64,000 nucleotides of DNA from Neorhizobium huautlense (lineage in GTDB: Bacteria; Pseudomonadota; Alphaproteobacteria; Rhizobiales; Rhizobiaceae), in the NCBI RefSeq assembly GCF_030811685.1, contig NZ_JAUSRF010000005.1, positions 310,001 to 374,000 on the forward strand, in the 5' to 3' direction. Both the position numbers and the translations under genes were made by a program. How positions within the stretch are numbered: position 1 is the first letter of the stretch; every line of letters starts with the position of its first letter. Under the pieces are notes generated by a model. The model saw nothing but the letters and a program-made list of their open reading frames with translations. It was not told the DNA's origin and made no database searches. Below are positions 61,356 through 64,000 of the stretch, piece after piece.

Positions 61356-62369
61356 TCAACCGCTACCACCTTCGATCAGGCTCATCGGCCATACTCGGTG
61401 ATGCGGCGATGCATAGACATCCTGATAAGCGGGCATGGTCGACAAAAGTCCCTCCGCCAGTCCGACGCCGAGATCATGCAGCGAAAGGCTGAAGCCGGTC
61501 AGTGTCGGTGAAAGGAATTGCGTATGCGGGCTGTGTCGGCCGACAATGGCGATGTCTTTGCCGGGGCGGATGCCTGACTCTTCTAGCCCCTTGTAGAGCC
61601 CGGTCACCAATGTCTCGTTGACAAGAGCGATGGCAGACGGGCGCGAGGGCCGTGCCGCGATCTCCTTGGCAACCGCATAACCGCCGGATTCGCTGGGCTT
61701 TGCGCGAAAAATGTTCTCTTCGCGCAGTAGGATCCCATGCGCATCAAGAACGCTGCGGCAGCGTTCGACAAAAAGATATCCCAGATTGAGATCGCCATGC
61801 GGCCAGATCACGCTGATTTCCCTGTGTCCCGCGTGCGCAAGCCGTTCCATGGCCGCGTCCGCCATGCCCTCGAAATCGAGGTCGATCCACGGTTGGCCGA
61901 CATCGGTCAGGCTGCGACCCAGCGAAATGAAGGGGATCTTATGCCGGTCCAGCAGTTCGAAGCGGGCATCATTGCGACGGGTGGCGGACAAGATGATCGC
62001 ATCGGCAAAACCGCGCGCCACGGTGCGCTGCAGATAGGCGTCCGGGTCTTCGGATGAGGAGCAGAGCAGGGCGACCAGATCGAGATCGTGGCGGGCGAGC
62101 ACCGTCTGGACGCCATCGAACACGCTCATGAAAAACGTGTCGCCCTGAGCCGTGATCTCCGGTCCGGTCTGCATCATGAAACCGATCACGCCGGTCGAAC
62201 CCTTGCGCAGGGAGCGGCCCGACTGGTTTGCCACATAACCCAGCTTTTCAGCTGCTTCGAGAACGCGCTGTCGCGTCTGCGGATTGACGTCCGCCTTGCC
62301 GTTCAAAGCGCGTGACACGGTGCCGATCGATATGTCGAGATGGTCGGCGAGCTGCCGTATGCCCTTCAT
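61356..62369 (-). CDS. LacI-family transcriptional regulator
   Basis: The 337-residue protein has the LacI helix-turn-helix and hinge (IRQLADHLDISIGTVSRALNGKADVNPQTRQRVLEAAEKLGY, residues about 4-45) and a sugar-binding-protein-like effector domain. It is divergent from the oxidoreductase gene at 62500 and a perfect LacI-type operator lies between them, so it probably represses that catabolic operon. It is about 32 bases from the sRNA terminator. Confidence 0.92.
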   Translation of the reverse strand: MKGIRQLADHLDISIGTVSRALNGKADVNPQTRQRVLEAAEKLGYVANQSGRSLRKGSTGVIGFMMQTGPEITAQGDTFFMSVFDGVQTVLARHDLDLVALLCSSSEDPDAYLQRTVARGFADAIILSATRRNDARFELLDRHKIPFISLGRSLTDVGQPWIDLDFEGMADAAMERLAHAGHREISVIWPHGDLNLGYLFVERCRSVLDAHGILLREENIFRAKPSESGGYAVAKEIAARPSRPSAIALVNETLVTGLYKGLEESGIRPGKDIAIVGRHSPHTQFLSPTLTGFSLSLHDLGVGLAEGLLSTMPAYQDVYASPHHRVWPMSLIEGGSG

Positions 62370-62438
62370 GCGAATATCCGTCTTTCATCATCCTCTTGAG
62401 AACCAGTATTGACAAAATATCAGACATGTCCATAGTTT

Positions 62439-62454
62439 CCGTAAACGTTTACGG
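62439..62454. promoter_or_regulatory. LacI-family operator
   Basis: CCGTAAACGTTTACGG is a perfect 16-bp palindrome with the central CG step typical of LacI-family sites. It lies 70 bases upstream of the LacI start and 46 bases upstream of the oxidoreductase start, just downstream of a TTGACA -35 element (62409-62414), so binding would block plus-strand transcription. Confidence 0.8.
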
Positions 62455-62499
62455 TCGTCGCAGGAGGTGCAGCCCGCAAGCGTCTTTGGGAGGTTTATC

Positions 62500-63534
62500 G
62501 TGACATACAGCGTCGTTTTGTGTGGGTGCGGAGCTATGGCCAAGGGCTGGCTCCGGGCGGTCCAATCCACACCGGATTTGAGAGATGCGCTCCGCATCGT
62601 CGGCCTGGTCGACCTGAATGAAGATGTCGCGCAGGCGCTGGCAGCGGAGTTCGGCCTTGCCGATGTCGTCATCGGCACGGACCTGCAAACGGTGCTTGAG
62701 GCGACGAAGGCCGAGATCGTTTTCGATGTCGTCATTCCGGCAGCGCGCCACGTGGTTGTGACAACCGCCCTGGCACATGGCTGCCACGTGCTCAGCGAAA
62801 AACCCATGGCCAATTCGATGGAGGAAGCTGCGGATCTCCTGAAAGCCGCCGCGAAGGCCGGAAAAATCCATTCCGTCGTTCAGAACCGGCGTTTCATTTC
62901 CGGTGTTCGCCGTATGCATCGACTGGTCGAAAGCGGCGCGATTGGTGACATCACGGCGATCCATTGCGATTTCTTCATTGGCCCGCATTTCGGCGGGTTT
63001 CGCGAGAAGATGGACAATGTCCTCTTGCTTGACATGGCGATCCATACATTCGATGCCGCCCGTTATGTCTCGGGCAAAACACCGCTGTCCGTCTATTGCC
63101 TCGAAACCAATCCATCCGGCTCGTGGTATGCGCATGGCGCTTCCGCCAATGCCGTCTTCCGCTTTTCCGATGATGTCGTCTTCACCTATCGCGGCTCATG
63201 GTGCGCGGAAGGCGAGCGCACCAGCTGGGAAAGCGCGTGGCGCATCGTTGGCACGAAAGGCATGCTGACCTGGGATGGTGAGGATGGCTTCAAGGCTTCT
63301 GTCGCCGGCAGCGAAGATGGCCTGTTGCGAGGCTTCGCGCCGGTCGAGGTGCCGCCGCCATCTCGGGACGAAGAAACCCACGGCCACGCCAGCGTCATCG
63401 CCGATTTCCTCGATGCCATCCGCACGGGACGGGCACCGGAAACGGCCGGGGAGGACAATATCCGAAGCCTCGCCATGGTTTTTGGTGCCATCGAAAGCGC
63501 CCGGCTTGGGCGCAGTGTCGAGCTTGCAGCATAG
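62500..63534 (+). CDS. Gfo/Idh/MocA-family oxidoreductase
   Basis: Translation from GTG 62500, which follows GGGAGG at good spacing, gives 344 residues. The protein has the Rossmann start VTYSVVLCGCGAMAKGWLR, SEKPMANSMEEA near residue 99, VQNRRFISGVRRM and LLDMAIHTFDAARYV with the catalytic-type His. An in-frame GTG at 62467 overlaps a purine-rich region and is less likely. It is the first gene of a LacI-controlled operon with a sugar isomerase; typical substrates are inositols or rare sugars. Confidence 0.85.
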   Translation: MTYSVVLCGCGAMAKGWLRAVQSTPDLRDALRIVGLVDLNEDVAQALAAEFGLADVVIGTDLQTVLEATKAEIVFDVVIPAARHVVVTTALAHGCHVLSEKPMANSMEEAADLLKAAAKAGKIHSVVQNRRFISGVRRMHRLVESGAIGDITAIHCDFFIGPHFGGFREKMDNVLLLDMAIHTFDAARYVSGKTPLSVYCLETNPSGSWYAHGASANAVFRFSDDVVFTYRGSWCAEGERTSWESAWRIVGTKGMLTWDGEDGFKASVAGSEDGLLRGFAPVEVPPPSRDEETHGHASVIADFLDAIRTGRAPETAGEDNIRSLAMVFGAIESARLGRSVELAA

Positions 63535-63545
63535 GGAAGAGAGTG

Positions 63546-64000
63546 ATGAGCGTAGATTTGAAAAATTCCATTCGCGTCGGCACCATGGTCAGCGCCACGA
63601 AGGGGCAGGCGGCCGAGCGTATCGCGCAGATCGCCGACATGGGCTTTGAGAGTTTCGAGCCGTTTTTCTGGCAGACGACCAATGGTCAGGATATCGCCGA
63701 ACTCGGCAAACGCTGCGTCGAGGCGATCGGAGACAGGGATATCACCATCTCCACCATCGGCATGTTCGGCAATCCGCTGGAAGGCACCGATATCGATCTT
63801 CAGACCCTGCAGGGCTGGAAGGATTGCATCGACAATGCCCACCATTTCGGTGCGACCTGCGTGGCCGGTTTTACCGGCCGCATCCGCAACCGGCCGCTGC
63901 CGGAAAGCCTGCCGCGCTACAAGGAAATCTTTGGCGAGCTTGCCAAGCGCGCCGCCGACAAGGGGGTGAAGATCGCCTTCGAGAACTGCGCCATGGACGG
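63546..64000 (+). CDS. sugar phosphate isomerase/epimerase (TIM barrel), cut by window edge
   Basis: ATG 63546 opens a frame that runs off the right end. It encodes MSVDLKNSIRVGTMVSAT, then IAQIADMGFESFEPFFWQT and AADKGVKIAFENCAMDG, the start of a xylose-isomerase-like barrel as in IolE/IolI-type proteins. It is 11 bases after the oxidoreductase, so the two act in one pathway. Substrate unknown. A ribosome site GGGAAGAGAG precedes it. Confidence 0.82.
   Translation, partial: MSVDLKNSIRVGTMVSATKGQAAERIAQIADMGFESFEPFFWQTTNGQDIAELGKRCVEAIGDRDITISTIGMFGNPLEGTDIDLQTLQGWKDCIDNAHHFGATCVAGFTGRIRNRPLPESLPRYKEIFGELAKRAADKGVKIAFENCAMD

Noticed and set aside
61096..61401. Frame of about 100 codons across the sRNA region
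   Set aside because: The repeated Ser/Pro codons come from the CCTCCTCCC hairpin loops; the RNA structure explains the sequence better than a protein.
1..64000. Insertion sequences, prophage, CRISPR arrays, tRNA or rRNA genes
   Set aside because: Looked for transposase or integrase motifs, regularly spaced repeats and cloverleaf or rRNA signatures; none seen. The only repeats are intergenic hairpins and the sRNA loops.

Overview
The window looks like a stretch of an alphaproteobacterial genome of the Rhizobiaceae type (Agrobacterium/Rhizobium). The support is GC-rich coding with long antisense shadows, a beta-ketoadipate operon with its own PcaR, a DmeR-DmeF metal efflux pair, a remnant bioMNY locus, a CobF of the aerobic cobalamin pathway, Rhizobiales-style intergenic hairpin repeats, and an sRNA with four CCUCCUCCC hairpin loops. 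No tRNA, rRNA, CRISPR array, transposase or phage gene was seen. Species and replicon cannot be fixed from the sequence.

Left part (1-23.9 kb) is a run of uptake-and-catabolism modules, each with its own ABC transporter and regulator. 1-7.8 kb: a dehydroshikimate/dehydroquinate module (quiC fusion, type II dehydroquinase-like AroQ, shikimate-dehydrogenase-like enzyme, Gfo/Idh oxidoreductase) interleaved with an amino-acid-type ABC transporter. 7.8-17.9 kb: LysR regulator, then a peptide/nickel-type ABC transporter with two nucleoside hydrolases, a ribokinase-like kinase and a DapA-like aldolase, most simply a nucleoside salvage operon. 17.9-23.9 kb: a spermidine-type ABC transporter with an allantoin/hydantoin-racemase-like protein and a divergent GntR regulator.

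Middle part (24-38.2 kb): an ECF sigma factor coupled to a VWA-domain protein, an M16 peptidase, a Prc-type S41 peptidase, an ABC exporter preceded by a possible 16-residue leader ORF with a hairpin, cobF, and an anaerobic ribonucleotide reductase locus. In that locus the glycyl-radical segment sits on a separate 67-residue ORF between nrdD and nrdG, with FNR/FixK-like and NrdR-like sites upstream. A cold-shock gene follows.

Right part (38.3-64 kb): a LysR-controlled sugar/uronate module (four-gene ABC transporter, oxidoreductase, uxaC); pcaIJF divergent from pcaR with a clear operator; bioN-bioY with an apparently decayed bioM; dmeR-dmeF with its operator; small membrane proteins; a prolyl-oligopeptidase-family peptidase; a cyclase plus AhpD-like pair; a 2H phosphoesterase; a DEDDh exonuclease; the four-hairpin sRNA; and a LacI-controlled oxidoreductase/isomerase module that runs off the right edge.
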